Translations under genes and position numbers: made by a program
NCBI RefSeq assembly: GCF_026163685.1
Contig: NZ_JAOXSR010000002.1
Span: forward strand, 248,001 to 312,000
DNA: 64,000 bases
Source: Oerskovia flava
GTDB taxonomy: Bacteria > Actinomycetota > Actinomycetes > Actinomycetales > Cellulomonadaceae
Direction: 5' to 3'
Notes under the pieces: model-generated
What the model was told of the DNA's origin: nothing
Databases searched by the model: none
Seen by the model: only the letters and a program-made list of their open reading frames with translations
Part shown: piece after piece, positions 54,060-64,000 of the stretch
Layout: each line of letters begins with the position of its first letter
How positions within the stretch are numbered: position 1 is the first letter of the stretch

Positions 54060-55277
54060 TCAGCGCAGCGGCTCGGGGACGGCGTCGAGATAGGCCTGCG
54101 CGTTGCGCCGTACCTCGGCGACCGAGTCGCCGCCGAACTTCTCGAGCGCGACCTCGGCGAGCACGAGCGCGACCATCGCCTCGGCGACGACCGCCGCCGG
54201 CGGCACCGCGCACACGTCCGAGCGCTGGTGCTGGGCCTTGGCCGCCTCTCCCGTCGCGAGGTCGACCGTGGCGAGCGCGCGCGGCACGGTGGAGATGGGC
54301 TTCATCGCCGCGCGGACGCGCACGGTCTCGCCGTTGGACATCCCGCCCTCGATGCCACCGGCACGGTTGCTCAGCCGGCGCAGGCGCCCGTCCGGGCCTC
54401 GCTCGATCTCGTCGTGCGCCTGCGAACCGCGACGGCGTGCGGTTCGGAACCCGTCCCCGACCTCGACGCCCTTGATCGCCTGGATGCCCATGAGCGCGGC
54501 GGCGAGCCGCGCGTCCAGGCGCCGGTCGCCGTGCACGTAGGTCCCGATCCCCGACGGGACGCCGTAGGCGAGGACCTCGACCACACCACCGAGCGTGTCG
54601 CCGGCCTTCTGGCAGTCGTCGATCTCGGCGACCATGGCGGCCGAGGTCGCCGCGTCGAAGCAGCGCACCGGGTCCGCGTCGAGCGTGCTGAGATCACCGG
54701 GCGACGGCGCCGCGGCGTCGTCGGGCACCTCGACCGGGCCGATCGCGACGACGTGGGACACGAGCCGCACACCGAGCGCCTGCTCCAGGAAGCGGGCGGC
54801 GGCCGTCCCGAGCGCGACCCTGGTCGCGGTCTCGCGGGCGGAGGCGCGCTCCAGCACCGGCCGGGCGTCGTCGAAGCCGTACTTGCGCATCCCGACGAGG
54901 TCGGCGTGGCCGGGCCGGGGCCGGGTGAGCGGGCGGTTGCGGGCGATCTCCCGGACGTCGCCGGTGCCGGCGTCGACCATCAGCGCCTCGGGTGCCACCG
55001 GGTCGGACGACATGACGTCGACCCACTTGGGCCACTCGGTGTTGCCGATCTCGATCGCGAGCGGCCCACCCTGCGTGACGCCGTGGCGCAGCCCGCCGAG
55101 GACCCGGACCTCGTCCTGCTCGAACTTCATGCGCGAGCCTCGGCCGTACCCGAGACGGCGGCGCGCGAGCGCGGCCTGCACGTCCGAGGTCACCAGCTCC
55201 ACACCCGCGGGCAGACCCTCCAGGATTCCTACCAACGCCTGACCGTGCGACTCACCTGACGTCAACCAACGAAGCAT
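54060..55277 (-). CDS. aroC: Chorismate synthase
   Basis: The 405-residue FMN-dependent enzyme forms chorismate from EPSP. Signatures are [38 protein letters not shown] and the [16 protein letters not shown] block. ATG 55277 is preferred over 55286 because GGGAGG is 9 bases upstream and the product starts MLRWLT as usual. It heads the aroC-aroK-aroB run. Confidence 0.96.
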   Translation of the reverse strand: MLRWLTSGESHGQALVGILEGLPAGVELVTSDVQAALARRRLGYGRGSRMKFEQDEVRVLGGLRHGVTQGGPLAIEIGNTEWPKWVDVMSSDPVAPEALMVDAGTGDVREIARNRPLTRPRPGHADLVGMRKYGFDDARPVLERASARETATRVALGTAAARFLEQALGVRLVSHVVAIGPVEVPDDAAAPSPGDLSTLDADPVRCFDAATSAAMVAEIDDCQKAGDTLGGVVEVLAYGVPSGIGTYVHGDRRLDARLAAALMGIQAIKGVEVGDGFRTARRRGSQAHDEIERGPDGRLRRLSNRAGGIEGGMSNGETVRVRAAMKPISTVPRALATVDLATGEAAKAQHQRSDVCAVPPAAVVAEAMVALVLAEVALEKFGGDSVAEVRRNAQAYLDAVPEPLR

Positions 55278-55415
55278 GGTCGCCATCCTCCCACGCCACG
55301 ACCCCGCCCCTGCCGACCGCCCGCAGTGCGGACCGGCGCTCCCCCGGAGGTGGACCCCGGGTCACCACGCGGAGGTACCTGTGGAGGGGCCCCGCGGAGC
55401 GGCCCGCCCGTCCGA

Positions 55416-55421
55416 TAGGTT
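55416..55421 (+). promoter_or_regulatory. Candidate -10 box, leaderless start of the prepilin-peptidase-like gene
   Basis: TAGGTT ends 6 bases before GTG 55428 on the plus strand. Confidence 0.45.
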
Positions 55422-55427
55422 CGCCGC

Positions 55428-56048
55428 GTGACGACGACCGGACAGACCGCCGAGCGAGCACCCCTGCGGCACCGGGTCGTGGCCGAGGTCGCGCCGCACG
55501 CCGTCGCGATCACCGTGGTCGCGGCCCTGGGCGTCGCCGCCGCGCTCTGGTACACCGGCCCGTCGTGGACCGCGCCAGCCGCGGCGACCTTCGCGGTCAC
55601 GGGCGCGGCGCTCGCGGTGATCGACCTGCGGACCCACCGGCTGCCCGACGCCCTCGTCCTGCCCTCCTACCCGCTGGCGGGGGTCGTCCTCGCGGTCGCG
55701 AGCATCGGCACGGAGGACCCGGCCGCGTACGGCCGCGCTGTGGCCGGGTGCGTGCTGCTGCTCGTCGCCTACGCGGGCCTCAAGCTCGCGCACCCCGCGG
55801 GCCTCGGGCTCGGCGACGTCAAGCTCGCCGGGGTCCTCGGCGCGTACCTGGGGTGGGCCGGCTGGGACGCGCTCGCCGTCGGCGCGTGCGCCGCCTTCGT
55901 CGCCGGCGGCCTGGTGTCGGTGGTCCTGCTCGTCACCCGACGTGCGACCCGCACCACCGCCCTGCCGTTCGGACCGTTCATGATCCTCGGAGCGGTCCTC
56001 GGGATCGCCGGTGGCGAGCGCACCGTGGCGGTCCTGCTCGGCGGCTGA
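55428..56048 (+). CDS. A24-family prepilin-peptidase-like membrane protease
   Basis: The 206-residue protein has about six membrane segments and both catalytic aspartates of the family: DLRTHRLPDALVLPSY, and GLGLGDVKLAGVLGAYLGW with the GDxKL motif. It lacks the N-terminal methyltransferase and zinc domain of full PilD, like the TadV-type or short actinobacterial enzymes. No pilin or secretion gene is adjacent. It stands alone on the plus strand between aroC and aroE. Confidence 0.88.
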   Translation: MTTTGQTAERAPLRHRVVAEVAPHAVAITVVAALGVAAALWYTGPSWTAPAAATFAVTGAALAVIDLRTHRLPDALVLPSYPLAGVVLAVASIGTEDPAAYGRAVAGCVLLLVAYAGLKLAHPAGLGLGDVKLAGVLGAYLGWAGWDALAVGACAAFVAGGLVSVVLLVTRRATRTTALPFGPFMILGAVLGIAGGERTVAVLLGG

Positions 56049-56069
56049 CCGCCGTCGGACGGACGACCG

Positions 56070-56954
56070 TCAGACGGTCGCCGGGGTGTCGAGCGCGGCG
56101 TCGAGCGCGGCACCCATCGCCGCCAGCGGGGCAGGACGACCCGTCATCAGCCGCACCTGCTCGGCAGCCTGGTGCAGAAGCATCCGTTCACCGCCGACGA
56201 CGGTCCCGCCCTGCCGGGCCCACGCGCGGGACAGCGCGGTCGGGCGCGGCACGTACACGGCGTCGAGCAGCACACCGTGCGCCCGAGCCCCACCAGCCAG
56301 GGCATCGGCCAACGGGTCCGCGGCGTGCGCGGGAAGCGTGGAGACGACGACGTCGGCCGTCGTGATCTCCGACGCGCCCGGACCGAGGACCACGAAACGG
56401 GGCGAGACGCCCATCCGGTGAGCGGCGCGCTGCAACCCACCGGTCCGCCCGAGCGACCGCACGAGCACGGTCGGGTCGGTGCAGCCGAGCTCGGCGAGCG
56501 CGGCGAGCGTCGACGCCGCGGTGGCGCCGGCGCCGAGCACGACGGCACGACCCGCCGTCCGACCCGTCCCGCCCAACCCCTCGCGCAGCGCCGCGACGAG
56601 ACCGTGGACGTCGGTGTTGGCGCCGACGAGCGTGCGTGTGGCACCCGGACCCGGCTGGAAGAGCACGGTGTTGATCGCGCCGACGACACCCGCGAGGGGC
56701 TCGACGTGGTCGATCAGGTCGAACACGACCTGCTTGAGCGGCATGGTCAGGCTCAGCCCCGCCCATGTGTCGTCCAGGCCCGCCAGGAACGCCGCGAGCC
56801 GCTCCTCGGTCACGTCGACGGCCGTGTACTGCCAGCCGTCCAGGCCGAGGTCGGCGTAGGCCGCACGGTGCAGCACCGGCGACAACGAGTGCGCGACCGG
56901 GTGCCCGAGCACCGCGGCGCGGCGCGCCCCGGCAGGCAGCGACGGACCGCTCAC
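56070..56954 (-). CDS. aroE: Shikimate dehydrogenase
   Basis: The 294-residue enzyme reduces dehydroshikimate with NADPH. It has LGHPVAHSLSPVLHRAAY for the substrate, SLTMPLKQ with the catalytic Lys, NTDVHGL and the Rossmann motif VLGAGATAASTLAAL. GTG 56954 overlaps the mltG stop by 4 bases. The motif usually written NVTxPxK reads SLTMPLK here, as in other actinobacteria. Confidence 0.93.
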   Translation of the reverse strand: MSGPSLPAGARRAAVLGHPVAHSLSPVLHRAAYADLGLDGWQYTAVDVTEERLAAFLAGLDDTWAGLSLTMPLKQVVFDLIDHVEPLAGVVGAINTVLFQPGPGATRTLVGANTDVHGLVAALREGLGGTGRTAGRAVVLGAGATAASTLAALAELGCTDPTVLVRSLGRTGGLQRAAHRMGVSPRFVVLGPGASEITTADVVVSTLPAHAADPLADALAGGARAHGVLLDAVYVPRPTALSRAWARQGGTVVGGERMLLHQAAEQVRLMTGRPAPLAAMGAALDAALDTPATV

Positions 56955-58099
56955 CCCTCGTTCTCCCGCTGCCACTGCCGCAGCTCGGCGACGTTGGACT
57001 GGTGCTCGTCGAACGTCGTGGCGAACTTCGTCTCGCCCGTGTCGAGGTTGACCGCGCTCCAGAAGATCCACGTCCCGTCGGCCGGGTTCATCACCGCGGC
57101 GATCGACTCCTGACCCGGAGACGCGATCGGACCCGGCGGCAGACCGGCGTGCCGGTAGGTGTTGTAAGGGTTGCTCTCGTCCTCGGTGTCGGCGCGCGTC
57201 AGCTCGGTCCCGGGGATGCCGAGGCCGTAGGCGACGGCCGCGTCGATCTCGAGCCGCATGCCGTCCTCCAGGCGGTTCTCGATCGCCCGCGCCATCATCG
57301 GGCGGTCCGGCGCGAACTTCGCCTCACGCTCGATGAGGGACGCCTTGATGAGGACCTCCTGACGGTCGCCCTCGGGCACGCCTTCCGCATCGAGCACGTC
57401 CTTGGTCTGGCTGACCATGTTGGCGATGATGTCCACCGCGGTGTCGTCCGGCTGCAGCACGTACGTCGCCGGGAACAGCCACCCCTCGACGTCGCCGTCT
57501 GCCGCGTCGGGCAGCCCCAACGCCTCCGGGTCGGCCAGCGCCTCCTCGAACTGCTCGCGCGTGAACGCCGTCACCGCGACCGCCCGGTCGATCACCTGGT
57601 CCTGCGTGTACCCCTCGGGGATGGTCAGACGCAGCTCGACCCGGCTCTCGTTCGCCACGAGGAGCGCCACGGCGTCGGCCGCACGCATCTCGGTGAGCAT
57701 CGTGTGCGTGCCCGACTGGATACCACCGGCACCCGGTGTCGCCTCATAGGCGTCGACGAACGCGCGCGTGCTCGCGACCACACCCGCCTCGACGAGCGCC
57801 TGGCCCATCGCCGTACCAGTGGAACCCGGCTCGATGAGCACGTCGACGGGCTCGCCGCCCGGACCGTCGAAGTCGCTCGCGGCCACGGCCGGGTTGCGGA
57901 AGCCGAAGATCGACTCGGCGTTGCTCAGCACGTAGTACCCCGCCGCACCGACGAGGCCGAGGGTGAGGATGACGACCAGCGCCGCCCGGCGACGACGGCG
58001 CGCCCGGCGCTTGGCCGCCCGGCGCTCGCGGTGGGAAGACCGCGACTGCCGCGTCGGTGTCCCCTGCTGCATCGGGGGGGACTCGAAGAGATCGGTCAC
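56951..58099 (-). CDS. mltG: Endolytic murein transglycosylase MltG (YceG)
   Basis: The 382-residue protein has a very basic cytosolic N-terminus, one membrane segment (ALVVILTLGLVGAAGYYVL), a LysM-like domain (VDVLIEPGSTGTAMGQAL) and the YceG catalytic domain with Glu in KASLIEREAKF and NPYNTYRHAGLPPGPIASPG. It cuts nascent glycan strands outside the membrane. GTG 58099 follows AGGAGG. It sits between ruvX and aroE as is usual. Confidence 0.95.
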   Translation of the reverse strand: MTDLFESPPMQQGTPTRQSRSSHRERRAAKRRARRRRRAALVVILTLGLVGAAGYYVLSNAESIFGFRNPAVAASDFDGPGGEPVDVLIEPGSTGTAMGQALVEAGVVASTRAFVDAYEATPGAGGIQSGTHTMLTEMRAADAVALLVANESRVELRLTIPEGYTQDQVIDRAVAVTAFTREQFEEALADPEALGLPDAADGDVEGWLFPATYVLQPDDTAVDIIANMVSQTKDVLDAEGVPEGDRQEVLIKASLIEREAKFAPDRPMMARAIENRLEDGMRLEIDAAVAYGLGIPGTELTRADTEDESNPYNTYRHAGLPPGPIASPGQESIAAVMNPADGTWIFWSAVNLDTGETKFATTFDEHQSNVAELRQWQRENEG

Positions 58100-58145
58100 G
58101 GGCGGCTGCCTCCTGACGGGTGTACTCGCACCAGATGAGCGACGG

Positions 58146-58661
58146 TCATAGTTCTACCAGTTCTCCTGCACGCGCCCCGGTGGCGCGTTCGCTGTCCAGC
58201 GCGGTCTGGAGAATGATGACCGCCGCTGCCTGGTCGACGACGGTACGGTGCTTTCGCCCGGATCGTCCAGATGCGCGGAGCGCCTGGTGGGCACTGACCG
58301 TCGTCATCCGTTCGTCGACGAGGCGCACCGGAACGGGGTCGATGATGCTCGCGATCGACCCAGCGTACGCGCGTGCCTCCTGGGTCGCCGAACCCTCGTT
58401 GCCCGACAGGTGGCGGGGAAGCCCGACGTAGACGACGCTCGCGCCCCGCTCCGCGACCTCCTCGGCGATCCGTGCGACGTCCGTCGGCGCCCCGACGGAG
58501 CGCCTGGCCGTGTCCCGGGGAAGCGTCGCGACCGGCGTCGCGATGAGCCCGTCGGGGTCGCTCGCCGCGAGACCGACCCGGACGCTCCCGACGTCGACCC
58601 CGAGCCGGGCACCCCGCACGAGGGAGGGGTCGGCGTCGGGCTCACCGGTGGGATGCGTCAT
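58146..58661 (-). CDS. ruvX: Holliday-junction resolvase-like YqgF / pre-16S rRNA nuclease
   Basis: The 171-residue RNase H-fold protein has LGVDVGSVRVGLAASDPDG with the first Asp, VYVGLPRHLSGNEGS, VDERMTT and the final DQAAAVIILQTAL. Relatives mature the 16S rRNA 5' end. ATG 58661 is chosen; GTG 58664 directly before it shares the GGGAGG ribosome site. It is 14 bases after alaS. Confidence 0.93.
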   Translation of the reverse strand: MTHPTGEPDADPSLVRGARLGVDVGSVRVGLAASDPDGLIATPVATLPRDTARRSVGAPTDVARIAEEVAERGASVVYVGLPRHLSGNEGSATQEARAYAGSIASIIDPVPVRLVDERMTTVSAHQALRASGRSGRKHRTVVDQAAAVIILQTALDSERATGARAGELVEL

Positions 58662-58675
58662 CACGCGCGCCTCCC

Positions 58676-61360
58676 TCAGGCGGCCGCGACGTCGTCGCGC
58701 AGGCCGGTCAGGGCGGCACCCAGCTTCGCCGTGTCCGTGCCGCCGCCCTGGGCCATGTCGTCCTTGCCGCCTCCACCGCCGCCGAGCACCCCGGCGGCGG
58801 CCTTGGCGAGGACGCCGGCGCGCAGACCCTGAGCACGCGCGGACGCGTTCGTCACCACGACGACCTGCGGACGGTCCTTGGCGACCCCGCCGACGGCCAC
58901 GACCGTCGGCGTCGACTCACCGAGGCGACCGCGGACGTCGAGGGCGAGCGCCCGCAGGTCGTCCGCCGAGGCGACCTGACCGGCGTCGTGCACGACGACG
59001 CGGACCTCGCCCACCTGCTCCGCCCGCTCGGCGAGCGAGCCGGCCGCCGCGAGGAGCTGCGCCTGGCGCAGAGCCGAGAGCTCCTTCTCCGCGTCCCGCA
59101 GCCGGGAGACGAGCGAACCGACGCGCTCACCGAGCTCGTCCGGGCGTACGTTGAGCAGACCCGTGAGCTGACCGACGAGCGCGTGCTCCTTGGCCTGGAA
59201 CCCGTACGCGCCGTCGCCGACGAGCGCGTCCACACGCCGCACGCCCGAGCCGATGGACGACTCCCCGAGCAGCGTGACGAGACCGAGCTGGCCGGTCTGC
59301 CGGACGTGCGTGCCCGCGCACAGCTCACGCGACCAGTCGCCGCCGATCGAGACCACCCGCACCTGGTCGCCGTACTTCTCGCCGAACAGGGCCATCGCGC
59401 CGAGCGCCTTGGCCTCCGCGATGGGCATGACCTGGTCGGTGACCTCGAGGTTCTCGGCGAGCTGGACGTTGACCCGCTCCTCGACCTCGGACAGCACCCC
59501 GACGGGCACGGCGCTCGAGGACCGGAAGTCGAAGCGGATGCGGCTCGGGGCGTTCTCCGAGCCGGCCTGGGTCGCCTCGGACCCGAGCTGCTCCTGGATC
59601 GCCTTGTGGATCATGTGCGTGGCGCTGTGCGCACGGCTGATCGCCTTGCGACGCTCCGTGTCGATCTGCGCGGTCCCCGGGTCACCGAGCGCGACCGTCC
59701 CCTCCGTGAGGCGTCCACGGTGCACCGACAGGCCCTTGATCGGGCGTTGCACGTCGTCCACCTCGATGATCGCCCCGCCGTCGAGCACGATGGTCCCGTG
59801 GTCGGCGAGCTGACCGCCGGCCTCGGCGTAGAACGGCGTGCGGTCCAGCACGATCTCCACGTCGGCGGGCGCGACGGCGGCCGGCGTCGGCGCACCGTCG
59901 ACCAGCAGGCCCGCGACGGACACCGCGGCCGTGGCGTCGGTGTAGCCCAGGAACTCGACCGGGCGCGCGAGGTCCCTGGCCAGCGACTCGTAGGCGACCG
60001 TGTCGACGCCGCCGGAGCGCTTGGCGAGCGCGTCGGCACGCGCCCTCGTGCGCTGCTCCTGCATCAGGGACCGGAAGGCCTTCTCGTCGACCTGGACGCC
60101 CTGCTCCGCGGCCATCTCGAGCGTGAGGTCGATCGGGAAGCCGTAGGTGTCGTGCAGCGCGAAGGCCTGCTCGCCGCCGAGGACCGGGGTCCCCGAGGCA
60201 CCGACGGTGCTCTTGGCGCGCGCGACGGCCGTGTCGAGGATGGTCGTGCCCGACGTCAGCGTGCGGCGGAACGCGTCCTCCTCGGCGTAGGCCACCTGCG
60301 AGATGCGCTCGAACTCGGTACCCACCTCGGGGTAGGACGCCTGCATCGCGTCGCGGCTCACCGGCAGCAGCATCGGCAGCGACGGGTCCTCGACGCCGAG
60401 GAGACGCATCGCGCGCACCGAGCGGCGCAGCAGGCGGCGCAGCACGTAGCCACGGCCCTCGTTCGACGGCCGCACGCCGTCGCTGATGATCATGAGTGCG
60501 GAGCGGACGTGGTCGGCAACGACCCGCATGCGCACGTCGTCGTCGTGGCTCGCCCCGTACGTCCGCCCGGAGAGCTCCTGCGCGGCGGCGATGACCGGGA
60601 AGACCTCGTCGATCTCGTAGAGGTTGTCCTTGCCCTGGAGCAGGTACGCGACGCGCTCCAGCCCCATGCCGGTGTCGATGTTCTTGCGCGTCAGCTCGCT
60701 GACGATGCGGAACTCCTCCTTGGAGCGCACGTCGTCGATCGCGTACTGCATGAACACGAGGTTCCAGATCTCGAGGTAGCGGTCCTCGTCGACGACGGGC
60801 CCGCCCTCCTTGCCGTACGCGGGGCCGCGGTCGACGTAGATCTCCGAGCAGGGGCCGGCAGGGCCCGGCTGCCCGGTGGACCAGTAGTTGTCCTTCTTGC
60901 CCCGCGCCTGGATGCGCTCGTCGGGCAGGCCGGCGATCTGCTTCCACAGCTGACGGGCCTCGTCGTCGTCGTGGTACACGGTGACCCAGATGCTCTCCGG
61001 GTCGAACCCGTACCCACCCTTCTCGCGCGACCCCGTCACGAGGTCCCACGCGTAGGTGATGGCGCCCTCCTTGAAGTAGTCGCCGAACGAGAAGTTGCCG
61101 TTCATCTGGAAGAACGTGCCGTGCCGCGTCGTCTTGCCGACCTCTTCGATGTCGAGGGTCCGCACGCACTTCTGCACGCTCGTCGCGCGGTCCCACGGCG
61201 CCGTCTGCTCACCCGTCATGTAGGGGATGAACGGCACCATGCCCGCGATGGTGAACAGCGTGGAGGGGTCCGGCGAGATCAACGACGCCGACGGCACGAC
61301 GACGTGGTCGCGCTCGGCGAAGTAGTCGAGCCAACGCTTGCGGATCTCGGCGGTGCGCAT
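58676..61360 (-). CDS. alaS: Alanyl-tRNA synthetase
   Basis: The 894-residue enzyme charges tRNA-Ala. The class II core starts [19 protein letters not shown]; the editing domain zinc site is [10 protein letters not shown] plus [10 protein letters not shown]; and the C-Ala domain ends the protein. ATG 61360 follows AAGGA. The length is standard. Confidence 0.97.
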   Translation of the reverse strand: MRTAEIRKRWLDYFAERDHVVVPSASLISPDPSTLFTIAGMVPFIPYMTGEQTAPWDRATSVQKCVRTLDIEEVGKTTRHGTFFQMNGNFSFGDYFKEGAITYAWDLVTGSREKGGYGFDPESIWVTVYHDDDEARQLWKQIAGLPDERIQARGKKDNYWSTGQPGPAGPCSEIYVDRGPAYGKEGGPVVDEDRYLEIWNLVFMQYAIDDVRSKEEFRIVSELTRKNIDTGMGLERVAYLLQGKDNLYEIDEVFPVIAAAQELSGRTYGASHDDDVRMRVVADHVRSALMIISDGVRPSNEGRGYVLRRLLRRSVRAMRLLGVEDPSLPMLLPVSRDAMQASYPEVGTEFERISQVAYAEEDAFRRTLTSGTTILDTAVARAKSTVGASGTPVLGGEQAFALHDTYGFPIDLTLEMAAEQGVQVDEKAFRSLMQEQRTRARADALAKRSGGVDTVAYESLARDLARPVEFLGYTDATAAVSVAGLLVDGAPTPAAVAPADVEIVLDRTPFYAEAGGQLADHGTIVLDGGAIIEVDDVQRPIKGLSVHRGRLTEGTVALGDPGTAQIDTERRKAISRAHSATHMIHKAIQEQLGSEATQAGSENAPSRIRFDFRSSSAVPVGVLSEVEERVNVQLAENLEVTDQVMPIAEAKALGAMALFGEKYGDQVRVVSIGGDWSRELCAGTHVRQTGQLGLVTLLGESSIGSGVRRVDALVGDGAYGFQAKEHALVGQLTGLLNVRPDELGERVGSLVSRLRDAEKELSALRQAQLLAAAGSLAERAEQVGEVRVVVHDAGQVASADDLRALALDVRGRLGESTPTVVAVGGVAKDRPQVVVVTNASARAQGLRAGVLAKAAAGVLGGGGGGKDDMAQGGGTDTAKLGAALTGLRDDVAAA

Positions 61361-61493
61361 GGTGTCCTTCGGCAGTGTGGTGGTGGCAGTTCGACGATCG
61401 CGGGCGGGGCGAGGCCCCGGCCCGGTGAACAAGTATGGCGCGCGCTCGCGCCTCGGCATGCATCCCGGGTGACGCTCAGGACCGGCGGGCGCT

Positions 61494-61844
61494 TCAGAAG
61501 AAGGAGTAGCCGAGCAGGTCCTCGTCGTCCGGGGCGTCCTGCGCCGGTGCACGGTGCCGTCCCCCGGCGGACGTCGCCCGGCGCGCCCGGACGGTCTCGG
61601 GATCCTCCTGGCCCTCTGCCAGCAGGGAGGCCATGAGCTGGTCCTCGCGCTCCTGGCGCGCACGGGAGAACTCCGTGCGGAAGTCCTGGACGAACCGCGT
61701 CGCCCGCTCCCCCGCGCCGTTGACCTGGTCCGTGGCCTGCTCGACCAGGGACGCGGGTGCGTAGCGTGCGACGACCTGGCGGCCCTTGACGACGACCACG
61801 ACGGTGATCGCCACCCCGACGCCGACCCAGAACACGCGGCGCAT
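61494..61844 (-). CDS. DUF6167-like small membrane protein
   Basis: The 116-residue protein has one N-terminal membrane segment ([17 protein letters not shown]) and a helical cytosolic tail ([20 protein letters not shown]) ending in [11 protein letters not shown]. Proteins of this form lie between a DUF948 gene and alaS in many actinobacteria; function is unknown. Its ATG overlaps the DUF948 stop by one base. Confidence 0.8.
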   Translation of the reverse strand: MRRVFWVGVGVAITVVVVVKGRQVVARYAPASLVEQATDQVNGAGERATRFVQDFRTEFSRARQEREDQLMASLLAEGQEDPETVRARRATSAGGRHRAPAQDAPDDEDLLGYSFF

Positions 61845-62230
61845 CAGCGCCCGCCCCCTGCTGTCCCCTGGCGAGGGCCACGACCCGCCGCACGCCCGAA
61901 CGCCTGGCGGACCCCGTAGGTGAACGACGCGACCTTGACGAGGGGCGCGCCGAACGTCGCGGCGTACAGGCCGGTGAGCGCAGAGACGTTCTCGCTCACC
62001 TGCGCAGCCGACGTGGTGATCGTGTCGACCTTCTCGAGCTGGCCGTTCGTCGTCGCGACGGTGGTGGCCGCCTCGTCGAGGATCGGTACCGAGTGCTCGG
62101 TCACCTCGCGCAGGCTCGTGCGCGCCTCGTCGAGGACGCGACCGAGCTTGATCAGCGGTACGGCGAGAAAACCGACGAGCGCCACGAACGCGATCGCTGC
62201 GATGAGCCCGGCCACATCTCCTACGGACAT
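61844..62230 (-). CDS. DUF948-domain membrane protein
   Basis: The 128-residue protein has one membrane segment (AGLIAAIAFVALVGFLAVPL) and an extended helix (LDEARTSLREVTEHSVPILD, then ATTVATTNGQLEKVDTITTS), the DUF948 pattern resembling chemoreceptor-like coiled coils. ATG 62230 follows GGAGGAG and is preferred over 62257. It is translationally coupled to the DUF6167-like gene. Confidence 0.85.
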   Translation of the reverse strand: MSVGDVAGLIAAIAFVALVGFLAVPLIKLGRVLDEARTSLREVTEHSVPILDEAATTVATTNGQLEKVDTITTSAAQVSENVSALTGLYAATFGAPLVKVASFTYGVRQAFGRAAGRGPRQGTAGGGR

Positions 62231-62318
62231 CTGCTGCTCCTCCACGTGTTCCGGCAAGCGCTCCGACGAGCGCGTCGACGAGGTCGATCGCCTCGCGAAA
62301 CCCTACCCGGGTGCACGA

Positions 62319-62353
62319 ACGCCTCGCTCTCCGACAGGCGGCGAGCGAGGCGT
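62319..62353 (-). terminator. Possible terminator after rpsD
   Basis: The arms ACGCCTCGCTC and GAGCGAGGCGT are perfect 11-base complements around a 13-base loop, about 43 bases after the rpsD stop. Confidence 0.55.
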
Positions 62354-62395
62354 CCGGGGTGGTGGGCCGGTCGTGGTGACCGACCTCCCGACAGA

Positions 62396-63022
62396 TCAGC
62401 GAGCGTAGTACTCGACGACGAGCTGGACCTCGCAGGTCACGGGGACCTCGGCGCGCTTGGGGCGACGCGTGAGGACGGCGCTCAGCTTCTCGAGCTGGAC
62501 GTCCAGGTAGGCCGGGACGGCGGGGAGCACGTCACGGTGCGCACCGGCGGCGGCGACCTGGAACGGCGTCGTGGCCTGGCTCTTGGGCTTGACCTGGATG
62601 GTCTGGCCCGGCTTGACCTTGAAGGAGGGGCGGTCGACGATCTTGCCGTCGACGAGGATGTGGCGGTGGCCGACGGCCTGGCGCGCCTGCAGGATGGTGC
62701 GGGCGAAGCCGGAGCGCAGCACGAGGGCGTCCAGACGCGTCTCGAGGTTCTCCACGAGCGCCTCACCGGTCAGACCGGCGTCCTTGCGGGCTTCCTCGTA
62801 CGCACGGGCCATCTGCTTCTCGCGCAGGGCGTACTGGGCGCGCAGGCGCTGCTTCTCGCGCAGACGCACCGCGTAGTCGGACTCGGTGCGACGACGCGCA
62901 CGGCCGTGCTCACCCGGGGGGTAGGGGCGCTTCTCGAAGTGCTTGACGGCCTTCGGGGTCAGCGCAAGACCCAGAGCGCGGCTCAGGCGAACCTGGCGGC
63001 GCGAACGCTTCACTGAGGTCAC
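62396..63022 (-). CDS. rpsD: 30S ribosomal protein S4
   Basis: The 208-residue protein binds 16S rRNA early in 30S assembly. It has RQVRLSRALGLALTPKAVKH, the S4 RNA-binding domain (ETRLDALVLRSGFARTILQA then RQAVGHRHILVDG) and ends EYYAR. The N-terminal zinc cysteines of some S4 proteins are absent. GTG 63022 follows GAGGAAT. It lies outside the ribosomal-protein operons, as in other Micrococcales. Confidence 0.97.
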   Translation of the reverse strand: MTSVKRSRRQVRLSRALGLALTPKAVKHFEKRPYPPGEHGRARRRTESDYAVRLREKQRLRAQYALREKQMARAYEEARKDAGLTGEALVENLETRLDALVLRSGFARTILQARQAVGHRHILVDGKIVDRPSFKVKPGQTIQVKPKSQATTPFQVAAAGAHRDVLPAVPAYLDVQLEKLSAVLTRRPKRAEVPVTCEVQLVVEYYAR

Positions 63023-63216
63023 AGTGATTCCTCTTCCTGTCGTGTGATGGTGACGTCACACCCGTCCCAGCCCGCTGTGCGCGGACGTCGATCACGGGTG
63101 CGGGACCAGCCGATGAGCGGCCGCCGACCGGATGGTCGGGGCGCTGCCGGGCCGAGGTCCCAGGTGGCTGCCTCCGCCGCGACGGGCGGGGGCAACCTCA
63201 AAAGTCTACCGCACGA
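63023..63216 (-). other. Gap between rarA and rpsD
   Basis: I see no open gene or clear promoter in these 194 bases; they probably hold the rpsD promoter and leader. Confidence 0.4.
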
Positions 63217-64000
63217 TCAGGGTCGCCCCGGCGGCGGCAGGATCTGCCGGATCCGCTCGAGCCGCTCGGCGACCGACCTCTCGAAGCCGCGGTCCGACGG
63301 TGTGTAGTACCGGGCACCGGACAGCTCGTCGGGGAGGTACTGCTGAGGTGCGACGGCGTGGGGGGCGTCGTGCGCGTACTGGTACCCCGCACCGTGGCCG
63401 AGGTCCTTGGCGCCCGCGTAGTGAGCGTCCCGCAGGTGGGCCGGCACCGACCCCACCCGACCGGCGCGCACGTCCGCGAGCGCCGCGTCGATGCCGAGGT
63501 AGGCGGCGTTGGACTTGGGGGCCGTGGCGAGGTGGACGACGGCCTCGGCGAGGATGATCCGGGCCTCGGGCATGCCGATGAGGGCGACGGCCTGGGCTGC
63601 GGCGACGGCAGTCTGCAGGGCGCTGGGGTCAGCCATGCCGACGTCCTCGGCGGCGGAGATGACGATGCGGCGGGCGATGAAGCGGGGGTCCTCACCGGCG
63701 GCGATCATGCGGGCGAGGTAGTGCAGGGAGGCGTCGACGTCGGAGCCGCGGACGGACTTGATGAACGCGCTGATGACGTCGTAGTGCTGGTCACCGTCGC
63801 GGTCGTAGCGCACCGCGGCGACGTCGATGGCGCGTTCGACGGTGTCGAGGTCGATGACCACAGGGGCCTCGGATGGGTCGCCTACCAGGTCATGAGCGTC
63901 GGCGGACTCCTGAGGACCGGTCGTCTCTGCGCCGGACAGCGCGGCGCCGGCGGCGGCCTCGAGGACGGTGAGCGCCTTGCGGGCGTCTCCGCCGGCGAGG
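63217..64000 (-). CDS. rarA: Replication-associated recombination protein A (RarA/MgsA), C-terminal part
   Basis: The frame is open from base 64000 to the TGA at 63217 and encodes about 261 C-terminal residues. The first visible residues ([15 protein letters not shown]) are the AAA+ sensor 2 region. The tail has [20 protein letters not shown] then ASLHYLARM and [10 protein letters not shown], the tetramerisation domain of the MgsA/WHIP family. RarA acts at stalled replication forks. The N-terminus lies outside the window. Confidence 0.93.
   Translation of the reverse strand, partial: LAGGDARKALTVLEAAAGAALSGAETTGPQESADAHDLVGDPSEAPVVIDLDTVERAIDVAAVRYDRDGDQHYDVISAFIKSVRGSDVDASLHYLARMIAAGEDPRFIARRIVISAAEDVGMADPSALQTAVAAAQAVALIGMPEARIILAEAVVHLATAPKSNAAYLGIDAALADVRAGRVGSVPAHLRDAHYAGAKDLGHGAGYQYAHDAPHAVAPQQYLPDELSGARYYTPSDRGFERSVAERLERIRQILPPPGRP

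Overview
The window is chromosomal DNA of a high-GC actinobacterium. The codons are strongly G/C-ending, GTG starts are common, and the gene orders match the actinobacterial core: pyrR-pyrB-pyrC-(membrane protein)-carA-carB-pyrF, mihF-gmk-rpoZ-coaBC-metK-priA, fmt-rsmB-rpe-ribDE-ribBA-ribH, and pgsA-DUF881-sbp-DUF881-garA-ftsR. A Micrococcales host, plausibly Cellulomonadaceae, fits best, but the genus cannot be proved from sequence reading alone.

Layout. The first 12 kb is mixed and accessory-like. It holds a truncated gene, a SHOCT protein, a FUSC-like membrane protein, a Fic enzyme behind a long palindrome, an AraC / VOC / deazaflavin-type reductase / UvrA2-like ATPase run, a candidate dif site (8227-8254), a tyrosine recombinase of Xer type 0.65 kb from it, a Rho-N/DUF7218-like protein and a phospholipase D family protein. 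From 11.7 kb to the end almost every gene is on the minus strand and is housekeeping: pyruvate carboxylase; the GarA/FtsR/bifunctional-nuclease regulatory cluster; histidine (hisG, hisE); riboflavin under an FMN riboswitch; rRNA methyltransferase and formyltransferase; primosome protein, SAM synthetase and CoA synthesis; RNA polymerase omega, guanylate kinase and integration host factor; the whole de novo UMP pathway; nusB-efp; a SatD pair; the shikimate pathway (aroQ-B-K-C-E); mltG; ruvX; alaS; rpsD; and the C-terminal end of rarA. Only a DEAD-box helicase and a prepilin-peptidase-like gene break the minus-strand run.

How it fits together. Genes left of the dif-like site mostly read rightward and genes on the right mostly read leftward, as expected if two replichores meet there. 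Many neighbours are translationally coupled (GTGA, ATGA or TGATG overlaps). Ten genes have a TAnnnT hexamer 6-7 bases before the start codon, the signature of leaderless mRNAs. Three RNA-level or DNA-level controls are legible: the FMN riboswitch before ribD, a PyrR-type binding hairpin touching the pyrR Shine-Dalgarno, and repeated TTGAT/ATCAA boxes over the satD promoter. No tRNA, rRNA, insertion sequence or CRISPR array was recognised. Nothing was computed by alignment; family calls rest on visible motifs and gene order.
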